From the NCBI GenBank assembly GCA_016721085.1, contig JADKJI010000063.1, forward strand, positions 1-64,000: 64,000 nucleotides of DNA. The letters are read 5' to 3'. How positions within the stretch are numbered: the stretch's first letter is position 1; the number at the start of each line of letters is the position of its first letter. This DNA comes from Chitinophagaceae bacterium (GTDB taxonomy: Bacteria; Bacteroidota; Bacteroidia; Chitinophagales; Chitinophagaceae). The position numbers and the translations under genes were made by a program. Shown here piece after piece: positions 46,697 to 54,803 of this stretch. The notes under the pieces are model-generated. The model was not told the DNA's origin. It ran no database searches and was given only the letters and a program-made list of their open reading frames with translations.

Positions 46697-47451
46697 TATT
46701 TATTATCTTAACTACAACAGTACTGCTATTCATTTTAGCAGTACTCATAATTACTATCTTATACCTATACCAAAGACGTCAAATGTTCTATTTCAAAAAA
46801 ATAGATTCCTTAAAACAAGATTTCGAAAAAGAACTTCTGCACACTCAAATAGAATTACATGAAAACTTACTAAACTCATTTTCAAAAGAAATTCATGATA
46901 ATATTGGACTTAGCCTAACTCTAGCAAAATTAAACTTGAATACTCTTAATTCTAAAGAAGACATCTCGAATAAAAGCAAAATTGAAATGTCAATAAATTT
47001 ATTAAGCAAAGCTATTTCAGATTTGAGAAATCTTTCAAAGGGACTAAACTCTGATCGAATAAACAAAAATGGACTTGTAAAATCATTGGAGGAAGAAATT
47101 GAAACAATTAAACTAAGTAAATTTTTAAAAATATCACTAGAAGTGAATGGCGTTGCAAACTTCTTAGATCCACAAAAGGAATTACTTTTATTTAGAATCA
47201 TCCAAGAATCTCTAAACAACATAATTAAACACTCTAATGCCTCAAAAGCAAGGATAATCCTACATTACAATGAATTCAATTTCAATTTGAAAATTTTAGA
47301 TAATGGAAGTGGCTTTGATACAGCTTGTGTTAATCATAAAAAAGGATCAGGATTGTTTAACATCACTTCACGAATCAAAGTCATGAACGGATCGCATTCT
47401 ATTCATAGCAGTAAGAAAGGAACCTGTATTGATATTATAATTCCATATTAA
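46672..47451 (+). CDS. NarL-type sensor histidine kinase (HisKA_3) without sensor domain
   Basis: 259 residues. A single N-terminal helix (VFIILTTTVLLFILAVLIIT), a coiled-coil linker, then the HisKA_3 dimerisation domain with phospho-His in SFSKEIHDNIGLSLTLAKL (about 80) and HATPase_c with the N box in RIIQESLNNIIKHSNAS, the G1 box in LKILDNGSGFD and GSGLFNITSRIKVMNG. No extracellular or PAS domain is present. It shares a 25-bp overlap with the membrane gene upstream and is two bases before the response regulator downstream, so the three form a compact operon. Confidence 0.93.
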   Translation: MQDKGDEIVFIILTTTVLLFILAVLIITILYLYQRRQMFYFKKIDSLKQDFEKELLHTQIELHENLLNSFSKEIHDNIGLSLTLAKLNLNTLNSKEDISNKSKIEMSINLLSKAISDLRNLSKGLNSDRINKNGLVKSLEEEIETIKLSKFLKISLEVNGVANFLDPQKELLLFRIIQESLNNIIKHSNASKARIILHYNEFNFNLKILDNGSGFDTACVNHKKGSGLFNITSRIKVMNGSHSIHSSKKGTCIDIIIPY

Positions 47452-47453
47452 AA

Positions 47454-48113
47454 ATGAATACTCAAAAGAAATCCATTAAAATTGCTTTAGCAGACGACCA
47501 TATTTTATTAAGAAGCGCCCTGTCTGATTTAATAAACACATTTGAGGAGTGCAGTGTTATCCTTCAATGTAATAATGGAAAAGAACTTACTCAAAGATTA
47601 AAAAAAGACAATCTTCCAAACATTATACTTCTAGATTTGAATATGCCGGAAATGGATGGATTTGAAAGCTCCTTATGGCTAAAGAAAAACTATCCGAGTA
47701 TTCACATCCTAATGCTTACAATGTATGATAGCGAATCAACAATGATAAGGCTATTACAAACAGGAGTGAAAGGCTTCCTGAAAAAAGACGTACATCCTTC
47801 CGAATTAAAGTTTGCAATCCAATCAGTTTCTCAAAATGGATATTACTATTCAAATTCAACAACAGGAAAATTAGTAAATCTATTTAGAAATGTGAATGAA
47901 CTCGTGATTGAAAAGAATATCTTAAGTGAACAAGATATTAAGTTTTTAAAACTTGCGTCAACAGACTTGACTTATAAGGAAATATCACTGCAAATGCAAT
48001 TAAACCCAAGAGCAGTTGATAATCTCAGGGACCATCTCTTCGAAAAGCTAAATGTAAAAAGCAGAGTCGGTCTGGCTATGTATGCAATTCGCCAAGGACT
48101 TGTAAGGTTTTAG
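47454..48113 (+). CDS. NarL/LuxR-family response regulator (B), cognate of the kinase at 46672
   Basis: 219 residues. Receiver: IALADDHILLRSALSDL, phosphoacceptor Asp in IILLDLNMPEMDGFESS, switch Thr in HILMLTMYDSES and Lys in GFLKKDVHPSE. LuxR HTH: FLKLASTDLTYKEISLQMQL followed by NPRAVDNLRDHL; Ala replaces the Thr of SPRTVE found in the three other regulators here, so its recognition helix differs. It is two bases downstream of its kinase. It converges on regulator C with 33 bases between stops. Confidence 0.92.
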   Translation: MNTQKKSIKIALADDHILLRSALSDLINTFEECSVILQCNNGKELTQRLKKDNLPNIILLDLNMPEMDGFESSLWLKKNYPSIHILMLTMYDSESTMIRLLQTGVKGFLKKDVHPSELKFAIQSVSQNGYYYSNSTTGKLVNLFRNVNELVIEKNILSEQDIKFLKLASTDLTYKEISLQMQLNPRAVDNLRDHLFEKLNVKSRVGLAMYAIRQGLVRF

Positions 48114-48116
48114 TCC

Positions 48117-48150
48117 TTAATAAAAAACTATGCTTTAAAATTTTTATTAA
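48117..48150. terminator. AT-rich hairpin between convergent regulators
   Basis: TTAATAAAAA (48117-48126) pairs with TTTTTATTAA (48141-48150). The stem has no G-C pairs, so termination strength is doubtful; it is the only hairpin between the two convergent stops. Confidence 0.3.
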
Positions 48151-48806
48151 TCAATCAACTTGTTCCGCATTCCATACATAATGAGTCCGGCGATTGTCTT
48201 AGCATTCACCTTTGTTTTCATGTTCTGACGGATCGTTTCGATGGTCCTGGGACTCAAAAAGACTTCTTTTGAAATTTCTTCTGTTGTCTTGTCTTCTGCC
48301 AGCAATTTCAATATCCGTAATTCTTTCTCGGAGAATTTTACTGGATTAGGATAGAATTGCCTGACCTGTTTTTTTGTTTGGAGCTTGCTTAAAACAGCTT
48401 TATTTACCAAATCATTGAAGTAAAAATCTTCGTTCATACAGGTCAGAATTGCCTGGTATATCTCATCAGGGTCTGAAGTCTTTGTCAGATAGGCGTTGGC
48501 ACCCAGTTCAAGCATCTTGCTGATCATTTCCTGATCATCATACATAGTTAGGACTATGATCTTTATATCATCGTATTCTTTACGTAAAATTCCAATGGCA
48601 TTTACACCATCTACTTCAGGCATTCTAATATCCATCAATAATACATCAGGCTTCTTCAACTGGATCTTATGCATAAGATCCTTCCCATCTTCAGCTTCCC
48701 AAAGAATCTTCAGGTATTCTTTGCCTTTCAGGGCCATTTTAATGCCGTCGCGGAAAATCTTGTGATCGTCGGCAAGTGCTACTTTTATAACCAGTTCGGT
48801 ACTCAT
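48147..48806 (-). CDS. NarL/LuxR-family response regulator (C)
   Basis: 219 residues. Receiver with VALADDHKIFRDGIKMAL, phosphoacceptor Asp in DVLLMDIRMPEVDGVNA, switch in IIVLTMYDDQEM and Lys in NAYLTKTSDPDE. HTH in LRILKLLAEDKTTEEISKEV followed by FLSPRTIETIRQNM; C-terminus GLIMYGMRNKLID. Closest by eye to regulator A (same TKxSDxExIYQAI...FYFN layout). No kinase of its own on this strand, so it may be served by a kinase elsewhere. The gap upstream holds repeat copy 2. Confidence 0.92.
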   Translation of the reverse strand: MSTELVIKVALADDHKIFRDGIKMALKGKEYLKILWEAEDGKDLMHKIQLKKPDVLLMDIRMPEVDGVNAIGILRKEYDDIKIIVLTMYDDQEMISKMLELGANAYLTKTSDPDEIYQAILTCMNEDFYFNDLVNKAVLSKLQTKKQVRQFYPNPVKFSEKELRILKLLAEDKTTEEISKEVFLSPRTIETIRQNMKTKVNAKTIAGLIMYGMRNKLID

Positions 48807-48975
48807 GAGGCAGGCTTGGCTTTTAAATGTTCGAAAACACGCTTTTCATTTATTGGTGTCGGGTCTATCGTAAAATAACCTGCGTTATTTTACTAAGCCC
48901 TACGGAAATACCGCAAGTGTAAAATCGGGCGGTTCTGCTATTTGACAGGCCCCCACCCTTTGCTACTTTTGATTC

Positions 48976-49106
48976 AGAAGTTGATTGGTAAGGATTAGCA
49001 ACCTCAGTATCCAATCCAATGTCCTGTATACCGTCCAGAAAGTATTCCAAGAATCTTATGAAATGCCCTGAGTATCCAGTATCAGTCAACTTCTATCTAA
49101 CTTCTT
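48976..49106. repeat. Repeat copy 2 (CAGAAGTTGATTGG ... CAGTCAACTTCT)
   Basis: About 130 bp beginning CAGAAGTTGATTGGTAAGGA and ending ATCAGTCAACTTCTATCTAA and CTTCTTCT. It aligns with copy 1 at 42845-42956 (shared CAGAAGTTGATTG, TAGCAA, ATCCAATGTCC, CCAGTATCAGTCAACTT-like blocks). Each copy lies upstream of a minus-strand response regulator (A or C) at a similar distance (about 170-280 bp). Confidence 0.7.
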
Positions 49107-49267
49107 CTCTTTAAAGAACTTCTATCCCCTCAAATTCCAATCCACTTAATTTATTCGAATTATTTTATACCTGGCGTAAAGAACGCTCGAATCCTGCTTT
49201 CAATTGCTTAATAGTCAAAGTACTTCCACAATTTATCTAGAATTTATCTGCAACAATTCCTTTGCGG

Positions 49268-49326
49268 TTATCCACAGAAATGCCCCAAATGTGTAAAACT
49301 TAAATTGTACACGTAACTTATCCACG
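49268..49326. other. Cluster of DnaA-box-like 9-mers
   Basis: TTATCCACA (49268-49276, exact consensus), TGTGTAAAA (49290-49298, reverse of TTTTACACA, one mismatch), TTGTACACG (49305-49313, degenerate) and TTATCCACG (49318-49326, one mismatch) fall within 59 bp in a 745-bp gene-free, AT-rich gap (48807-49551). The rest of this gap holds repeat copy 2 and, at 49330-49385, several TTACG words; I see no gene in it. Confidence 0.4.
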
Positions 49327-49551
49327 TAAACTTACGAAATGCTGATAGTAAATTTACGGCTTTTGTAGCGAATTTTTACGTTATTTTTGCTCGTAGCTTT
49401 ACCATCAAAATCGCAGCAAATCTACTACTGGACTAGATTTGAGGCAAATTACAGCTTTTGAGGCTGACAAGACCCATTGGCCAGATTTTTTTTTTGATGG
49501 TCTTTTATGCTTCCAAAACTAGCAAAGTAAACCTCAAAAAAGCATTTCATC

Positions 49552-49936
49552 ATGACACAAACAAAACTCAGCATCCGCAAAGTAGCTGCCATCGGCGAGG
49601 AAATCGGTCTTGAGTTGGGTACCCAAATGGTTAAGGGCTATCAGGAAGCAAATCCATCTGATGTACACAGCTATCTTATCGGACGCGAAATCATCGACCA
49701 AATTTTGGCACAACCAGGTTGCGTTGGCATCAAATTTTTCAATGCCTATAACGAAATTGGTGAAAAACTTTAGTTTATCTGGAGTTAATCAAAATGGCAA
49801 ATCAATAATTGAGATTAACGTTGTTAATCCTATGGGTAACTTAGCTACTGAAAAAGGAATTGTTGCTGATAGGGTTAGAACAGCAAATGGTACATCTAGA
49901 ATTGATGGTGAAGATGAGTGGTGGAGTAATGATTAA
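49552..49936 (+). CDS. Small conserved protein of unknown function (frameshifted)
   Basis: Restoring one A in the run at 49768-49772 joins two frames into one protein of 128 residues: IRKVAAIGEEIGLELGTQMV, ANPSDVHSYLIGREIIDQIL, AQPGCVGIKFFNAYNEIGEK, then NFSLSGVNQNGKSIIEINVV and IVADRVRTANG, ending GEDEWWSND. As written it stops after 73 residues. I recall similar proteins in Chitinophagaceae, often in several copies, but no known function. The N-terminus is not a signal peptide; the protein is probably cytoplasmic. It precedes the second sensor operon. Confidence 0.65.
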
Positions 49937-49966
49937 AAATTGATTTCGAAGTATTTAGAGTTTTGT

Positions 49967-49974
49967 TATATTTG
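49967..49974 (+). promoter_or_regulatory. Promoter -7 element TATATTTG of the second sensor operon
   Basis: Exact TAnnTTTG, just upstream of where the broken membrane-protein frame opens (49983). The spacing parallels the first sensor operon (46000-46007). No good -33 element; TTG at 49940-49942 is 24 nt away. Confidence 0.5.
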
Positions 49975-49982
49975 GATAATAA

Positions 49983-50652
49983 AATCCAAATAACATACTT
50001 GAAGTACTAGAAAATATAAGTGTTTTTTCGCCTTTATTGCCCATACTTGTTTATTTATTCTTTTTTAAAAGAAATGAATTTAAACAAGTATGGGTATTTA
50101 TTTTATATATAGCAATCTCTTTCACATCCGATAATCTAATATTATACTTTTCGAAAAAATAATAATGAAGCAGGACTTTCCTATCACTAAGTCTTTTTAC
50201 ATTATTAGAATTTAGCCTTTTTGCAGTCTTTCTTATTTCAATAATTAAAAGGCCAATTTTAAAAACAATAATCAAGATTAGTATCTTCTTATTTATGCTT
50301 CTTTCTGCTCTCACTTACTTCATATTTCGACAAGAAGCATTTGACTCATTGAATACTACCATTGAATCAATTTTAATAATCTCATTTTGCATATTCTTCT
50401 TATTTGAAGAACTCAATAATGTTGAAGTTGTATTTATTTATCAAAAAGCAAATTTTTGGTTTGTTTTTGGAATGCTAGTTTATTTAGCAGGTAACTTTTT
50501 CTTATTTATACAAGCTGACGAATTTTCTAAAGAAATCAGAGATGGTTTTTGGTCAATAAACCTGTTTTCAAATATTCTTAAAAAACTGTTTGTTCGCTAT
50601 TGCATTCTTTCTTCCAAAAGATCATAAAAGCAACTCATTATATCAATATTAA
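49983..50652 (+). pseudogene. Seven-helix membrane protein, third family member, interrupted
   Basis: Pieces in order: FSPLLPILVYLFFFKRNEFK and VWVFILYIAISFTSDNLILY, then after TAATAATGA-like stops near 50159 SLFTLLEFSLFAVFLISIIK, LTYFIFRQEAFDSLNTTIES, ANFWFVFGMLVYLAGNFFLF and, after a further shift near 50590, FAIAFFLPKDHKSNSLYQY ending at 50652. It belongs to the family at 46013 and 52334. At least three shifts and no ATG in the first frame. It may be a true pseudogene or the product of the same homopolymer errors seen elsewhere. It lies 40 bases before the second kinase gene, in the same place as its intact relative. Confidence 0.55.
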
Positions 50653-50692
50653 CTTTATATTTCTTTTACATAAGACCCAACCAAAATAACAA

Positions 50693-51532
50693 ATGTTTTT
50701 TCTTCAAATAAATAACCAAAGCGGATCATTCAATTTAGTGTTGTTATTTGGCACTATTGGAATGTTAGTCCTAACAATAGGCTTAATAGTATTCATCATC
50801 TTCCACCAACGGAAAGTAATCCGCTACCAACTTCAACTGCAAAGAATGGAGCAGGATCAGCAGAAGATGTTATTGAATGCCTCTATCCGATTGCAGGAGG
50901 AAGAAAGACAAAGAATTGCTGCCGACCTCCACGATGATGCTGGCCCCCTATTGGCCACCGCCCGCTTATACCTGAACGAAAACCTTGTTAACCTCGATAA
51001 GACCTCCCAACTCCAGAGTATCTATAACGCCAAACAAATTATCGACGACACTATTCAACTGATCCGGAATATCTCTCATAGTCTGATGCCTCCTACCTTA
51101 AAGAACTTCGGTCTTGAGAGTGCTGTAAACGACCTCTTCCAAAAAATAAGCAGCTCAGGCAGTATGAACGCCAGTTGCCGCTTTCATGATTACAGGAATA
51201 GAATGCACCCTGAAGATGAACTGATCATATTCCGCGTTATCCAGGAATTGGTGAATAATATCCTTAAACATAGTAATGCCAGCTTCATACATCTTACACA
51301 GAACCTGAGCGATGATAAATTCTTTATCCGCATGCATCACGATGGAAAAGGATTGACTCAGGCAGATTTTGAGAAACTTAATAAGGCAGCATCCGGCTTA
51401 GGTCTAAAGAATATCCAAAGCCGACTTAAACTGTTACATGGCAGAATCTTTTTTGAAAAAGATATGTCCCAAACTTATTTTAAAGTAACCATAGAAGTAC
51501 CAAGAATAGAAGAATCCGTGGGAACAAAATAA
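50693..51532 (+). CDS. NarL-type sensor histidine kinase (HisKA_3) without sensor domain, second copy
   Basis: 279 residues. One N-terminal helix (LVLLFGTIGMLVLTIGLIVF), then a coiled coil and HisKA_3 with phospho-His in IAADLHDDAGPLLATARLYL (about 81). HATPase_c has the N box in RVIQELVNNILKHSNAS and a G1 box reading HHDGKGLT, where most relatives have DNGxG, then GLGLKNIQSRLKLLHG. No sensor domain. Response regulator D follows after 67 bases. Codon use here is GC-richer than the first kinase, so the two operons are not a recent duplication. Confidence 0.92.
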   Translation: MFFLQINNQSGSFNLVLLFGTIGMLVLTIGLIVFIIFHQRKVIRYQLQLQRMEQDQQKMLLNASIRLQEEERQRIAADLHDDAGPLLATARLYLNENLVNLDKTSQLQSIYNAKQIIDDTIQLIRNISHSLMPPTLKNFGLESAVNDLFQKISSSGSMNASCRFHDYRNRMHPEDELIIFRVIQELVNNILKHSNASFIHLTQNLSDDKFFIRMHHDGKGLTQADFEKLNKAASGLGLKNIQSRLKLLHGRIFFEKDMSQTYFKVTIEVPRIEESVGTK

Positions 51533-51599
51533 TACTTTCCACTTAAGGCCCCCCAGACCAAAGTTTTCTGTATTTTTAATTGCCAATATCATAAAAACA

Positions 51600-52262
51600 A
51601 TGGGACCTATTAAAGTAGCCATAGCCGACGACCACAAAATTTTCAGGAAAGGAGTTGTACTTTCCCTACGCCCTTATACAAACCTGAAATTTGTCCTTGA
51701 AGCCGAAAACGGCCAGGAATTAATCGACCTACTCGCCACTACCACTGAAGAAGATATGCCGGAAGTGATCCTTATGGATCTTCGAATGCCACAGAAAGAC
51801 GGTATAGAAACCACTAAATACGTAGCTAAGCAATACCCCAACATCCATATCATCGCCCTCACCATGTACGAAGATGAACGCTTCGTGAGTCATATGATGG
51901 AAATCGGTGCAAATGGATACCTCCTTAAAAGTGCCGACCCCTCCGAAATTAAGAAAGCTATAATGGAGGTAAAGGCTAAAGGATACTACCTCAATAACTT
52001 TGTAAACAGGATTCTCCTTAAGAAAAGCCACGCCCGACAAAAAGTACTCCCGAGCCTCACAAATGAAGTTACCCTGAGCGACAGGGAACGTGACGTGGTG
52101 AAATATATCTGTATGGAGTTCACAGCCCAGGAAATAGCCCAGAAATTGGACGTAAGCCCAAGAACCGTTGAGGCTATCAAAGACAGGCTGATGGAAAGAT
52201 TTGGGGCTAAAAACACCGCAGGATTAGTATTCTACGCAGTTAAGAACAATCTGATAGACTAA
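51600..52262 (+). CDS. NarL/LuxR-family response regulator (D), cognate of the kinase at 50693
   Basis: 220 residues. Receiver: VAIADDHKIFRKGVVLSL, phosphoacceptor Asp in VILMDLRMPQKDGIETT, switch Thr in IIALTMYEDERF and Lys in NGYLLKSADPSE. HTH: VVKYICMEFTAQEIAQKLDV followed by SPRTVEAIKDRL; C-terminus GLVFYAVKNNLID. It lies 67 bases after its kinase and about 70 bases before the third membrane-protein gene, so it may share a transcript with both. Confidence 0.92.
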   Translation: MGPIKVAIADDHKIFRKGVVLSLRPYTNLKFVLEAENGQELIDLLATTTEEDMPEVILMDLRMPQKDGIETTKYVAKQYPNIHIIALTMYEDERFVSHMMEIGANGYLLKSADPSEIKKAIMEVKAKGYYLNNFVNRILLKKSHARQKVLPSLTNEVTLSDRERDVVKYICMEFTAQEIAQKLDVSPRTVEAIKDRLMERFGAKNTAGLVFYAVKNNLID

Positions 52263-52333
52263 GCATACCTTCGCCGGCCCTATATCCCTTGTAAATAACC
52301 CCTGTGAAAGACCGGTTAGCCCTTTTACCCGAT

Positions 52334-53002
52334 ATGGAAGAGACCGGTTATATATTACCATTTCAACTCCTAATACCCCTGACTGTCCTGCCCATGGCAG
52401 CGATAGTATGTTTGCTTATACGAGGGTCCTATAAAATCGAATCATTCTTTTTATTGTTAGGGTTAAACATCCTACTATTTCTTTCAGCCATTTTCAACTA
52501 TCTCCCAGTCTTCAATTTATCGAATACTGCCAATAACTCTCCCTTCTTTTGGAAAACAGGAGAATACATATTAATTGCATTTTTATTCAGAAGCTATCTG
52601 AAAAAACATATTCCTGTTCAATGGATTCAATACCTGATAGTAATTCATGTAACAGTAATTGCGACGCTTGCATTTACAAGGAACCTTATTCCAAATATGG
52701 AATTGATTTCAATCGCCAGTGCGCTTGAAATATCCCTTTTTGCACTGGTTTCATTAGTAGTGCTTGTTAAAACCCGATATCTTTTCATTTTTGAATCACC
52801 TCTTTTCTGGATTGCAGCGGGAACGCTTTTCTATTATTTCATTTTTCTGGCCGTAGAAGCGAGCCTCAATCTGCAATGGATTGATGAAACTATAATAAAA
52901 GAAAAGCCACCATTACTGGCGGCTTTTTCAATTGTACGTTTATTATTTTATCTTATCTCTTGCCTGGTAACTCCTGCAAAAAATATTGAATTAAAAAACT
53001 AG
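52334..53002 (+). CDS. Seven-helix membrane protein, second intact family member
   Basis: 222 residues from ATG 52334 (a GTG at 52304 is possible). Hydrophobic helices at about 8-29, 36-59, 75-90, 98-114, 123-145, 157-173 and 195-210. It contains FIFESPLFWIAAGTLFYYF, the family signature shared with 46013-46696. No kinase follows it; it comes after kinase and regulator D instead of before them, so it may be a second sensor for that system. A terminator-like hairpin (AAAAGCC...GGCTTTT, 52905-52930) lies inside the frame. Its 3' end overlaps that of the convergent scoB by four bases. Confidence 0.72.
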   Translation: MEETGYILPFQLLIPLTVLPMAAIVCLLIRGSYKIESFFLLLGLNILLFLSAIFNYLPVFNLSNTANNSPFFWKTGEYILIAFLFRSYLKKHIPVQWIQYLIVIHVTVIATLAFTRNLIPNMELISIASALEISLFALVSLVVLVKTRYLFIFESPLFWIAAGTLFYYFIFLAVEASLNLQWIDETIIKEKPPLLAAFSIVRLLFYLISCLVTPAKNIELKN

Positions 53003-53658
53003 AATATCATTTCAGGAATTTCACCTTCAACAATAAGCTTACCAGCAGTTTTTGATCGTATCTCTTCTACTGAAACACCGGGGGCTCTTTCCAGCAATCG
53101 GAAACCACCACCTGGCAGCACATCGAGCACTGCTAAATCTGAAACTATCTTGCTTACACAATGAACTCCGGTTAGAGGCAAAGAACATGTTGGCAATAAT
53201 TTAGACGCCCCCGCAGGATTCGTATGCATCATTGCAACAATAATATTTCTGGCACTAGCCACTAAATCCATCGCTCCTCCCATACCCTTAACCATTTTAC
53301 CGGGAATCTTCCAGTTTGCTATATCACCATTTTCAGATACTTCCATTGCCCCTAATACAGTAAGATCCACTTTACCAGCCCTGATCATTCCAAAACTTTC
53401 TGCACTATCAAAAAACACTCCCCCTGGTAATACTGTAACTGTTTCCTTTCCCGCATTTATTAAGTCGGCATCAATTGAGTCTTCTGTTGGATAGGGCCCC
53501 ATCCCTAACATGCCATTTTCCGACTGAAGCATTATTGATATACCTGCAGGAATATAATTGGCTACCAATGTAGGTATCCCAATTCCTAAATTTACATACA
53601 TGCCATCCTTAAGTTCCTTTGCAATTCGCTTTGCTATCTGATATTTATCTAAAGCCAT
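52999..53658 (-). CDS. scoB: 3-oxoacid CoA-transferase subunit B
   Basis: 219 residues. Catalytic Glu in MLQSENGMLGMGPYPT, with GMYVNLGIGIPTLVANYIP at the start and GAMDLVASARNIIVAMMHTN, PLTGVHCVSKIVSDLAVLDV later. With subunit A it moves CoA between succinyl-CoA and acetoacetate, so the cell can use ketone bodies or branched amino-acid carbon. The exact acyl specificity (succinyl versus acetyl donor) cannot be read. It is 23 bases after subunit A. Confidence 0.93.
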   Translation of the reverse strand: MALDKYQIAKRIAKELKDGMYVNLGIGIPTLVANYIPAGISIMLQSENGMLGMGPYPTEDSIDADLINAGKETVTVLPGGVFFDSAESFGMIRAGKVDLTVLGAMEVSENGDIANWKIPGKMVKGMGGAMDLVASARNIIVAMMHTNPAGASKLLPTCSLPLTGVHCVSKIVSDLAVLDVLPGGGFRLLERAPGVSVEEIRSKTAGKLIVEGEIPEMIF

Positions 53659-53681
53659 AAAATGAAATTAAAAATGAAGAA

Positions 53682-54380
53682 TCAATTGCGAATAGCCACT
53701 GTTCGGCGCTCAATCCTTTTTTCATACCCTACTCCCTGGAATATGCGATGCACATAAATCCCTGCTACATGAATAGTATCTGGATCCAATTCACCGGGCT
53801 CTACTAACTCTTCAACTTCAGCAATCGTAATTGTTCCAGCTTTTGCCATTGAAGTGGAAAAATTACGTGTTGTTTTCCTGAATACAAGATTACCAAACCT
53901 ATCCCCCTTCCATGCTTTTACTATGGCGAAATCTGCATACAAAGCGTTTTCCAACAGATGCATCTTTCCATTGAATTCACGAACCTCTTTCCCGATTCCT
54001 ACTTCTGTTCCATATCCTGCTGGGGTGAAAAAAGCTGGTATGCCCATGCCTGCCATCTGAATCCTTGTAGCAAGAGTACCCTGGGGTATAAGATCTACTT
54101 CTAATTCACCACTTAATAACTGGCGCTCGAATTCTGCATTCTCCCCTACGTAAGAACTCATCATTTTTCGAATCTGCTTCGTTTTCAGAAGTAGTCCAAG
54201 GCCAAAATCATCGACCCCTGCATTATTGGAAATACAAGTCAAATCCTTTGTCCCTTTTTCTACTAATGCATTTATACAATTCTCCGGAATGCCACAAAGG
54301 CCAAATCCTCCTAGCATAATGGTAGCCCCATCAGAAATATCCCTGATGGCAGCTGCTGCATCGGCAACTATCTTATTCAT
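53682..54380 (-). CDS. scoA: 3-oxoacid CoA-transferase subunit A
   Basis: 232 residues. Seen: DGATIMLGGFGLCGIPENCI, the oxyanion/CoA loop CISNNAGVDDFGLGLLL and VELDPDTIHVAGIYVHRIF-like end (EPGELDPDTIHVAGIYVHRI). Heteromeric with the downstream subunit B. Upstream is a TATATTTA (one mismatch to the -7 consensus) about 20 bases before the ATG. Confidence 0.93.
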   Translation of the reverse strand: MNKIVADAAAAIRDISDGATIMLGGFGLCGIPENCINALVEKGTKDLTCISNNAGVDDFGLGLLLKTKQIRKMMSSYVGENAEFERQLLSGELEVDLIPQGTLATRIQMAGMGIPAFFTPAGYGTEVGIGKEVREFNGKMHLLENALYADFAIVKAWKGDRFGNLVFRKTTRNFSTSMAKAGTITIAEVEELVEPGELDPDTIHVAGIYVHRIFQGVGYEKRIERRTVAIRN

Positions 54381-54443
54381 ACATTCTAATTTGAATACTT
54401 AAATATACAAAACAATAACAGATGTTAGTTTTTAAAAACCCTG

Positions 54444-54803
54444 TTACTGAGCATTCTTAAACATGCTTTGTCGGTCACGATTGGCCCGAACAGAGAGGGA
54501 GTCGAATATCGTCTTCGTGAGGTCTGGACGATTCAGATAATATTTATAGCTTTTTACGAATTCAGTCTTATTCGTCTTATTTACCACAAACACTGATTCA
54601 TACAATTTAAAAGTTTCGTCTTTAACATTTATACGGGCAGAATCTTTTAAAAGATACTGAGCAGAATATCTATCGGCAAGCAACATATCCCACAAAATGT
54701 TTTCCATTTTTTGGGGAGGTATTATATCAGAAGGTACTTTTTCAGTGTCTGTACAAGCACTGAAAACAAAAAGAAAAAGAGAAGCGAATAAATACTTCCT
54801 CAT
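54444..54803 (-). CDS. DUF4296 lipoprotein
   Basis: 119 residues. Lipobox in LFVFSACTDT (Cys17), then the DUF4296 pattern: IIPPQKMENILWDMLLADRY followed by KLYESVFVVNKTNKTEFVKS and YYLNRPDLTKTIFDSL. A small helical lipoprotein common in Bacteroidota; function not known. Its start overlaps the porD stop by four bases (ATGA), so it is translationally coupled to porD and may serve the same machinery; that is inference. Confidence 0.85.
   Translation of the reverse strand: MRKYLFASLFLFVFSACTDTEKVPSDIIPPQKMENILWDMLLADRYSAQYLLKDSARINVKDETFKLYESVFVVNKTNKTEFVKSYKYYLNRPDLTKTIFDSLSVRANRDRQSMFKNAQ

Noticed and set aside
48807..49551. rRNA, tRNA or riboswitch in the long gap
   Set aside because: No clover-leaf arms, CCA-end pattern or known riboswitch core could be found by eye; only repeats and DnaA-like boxes.
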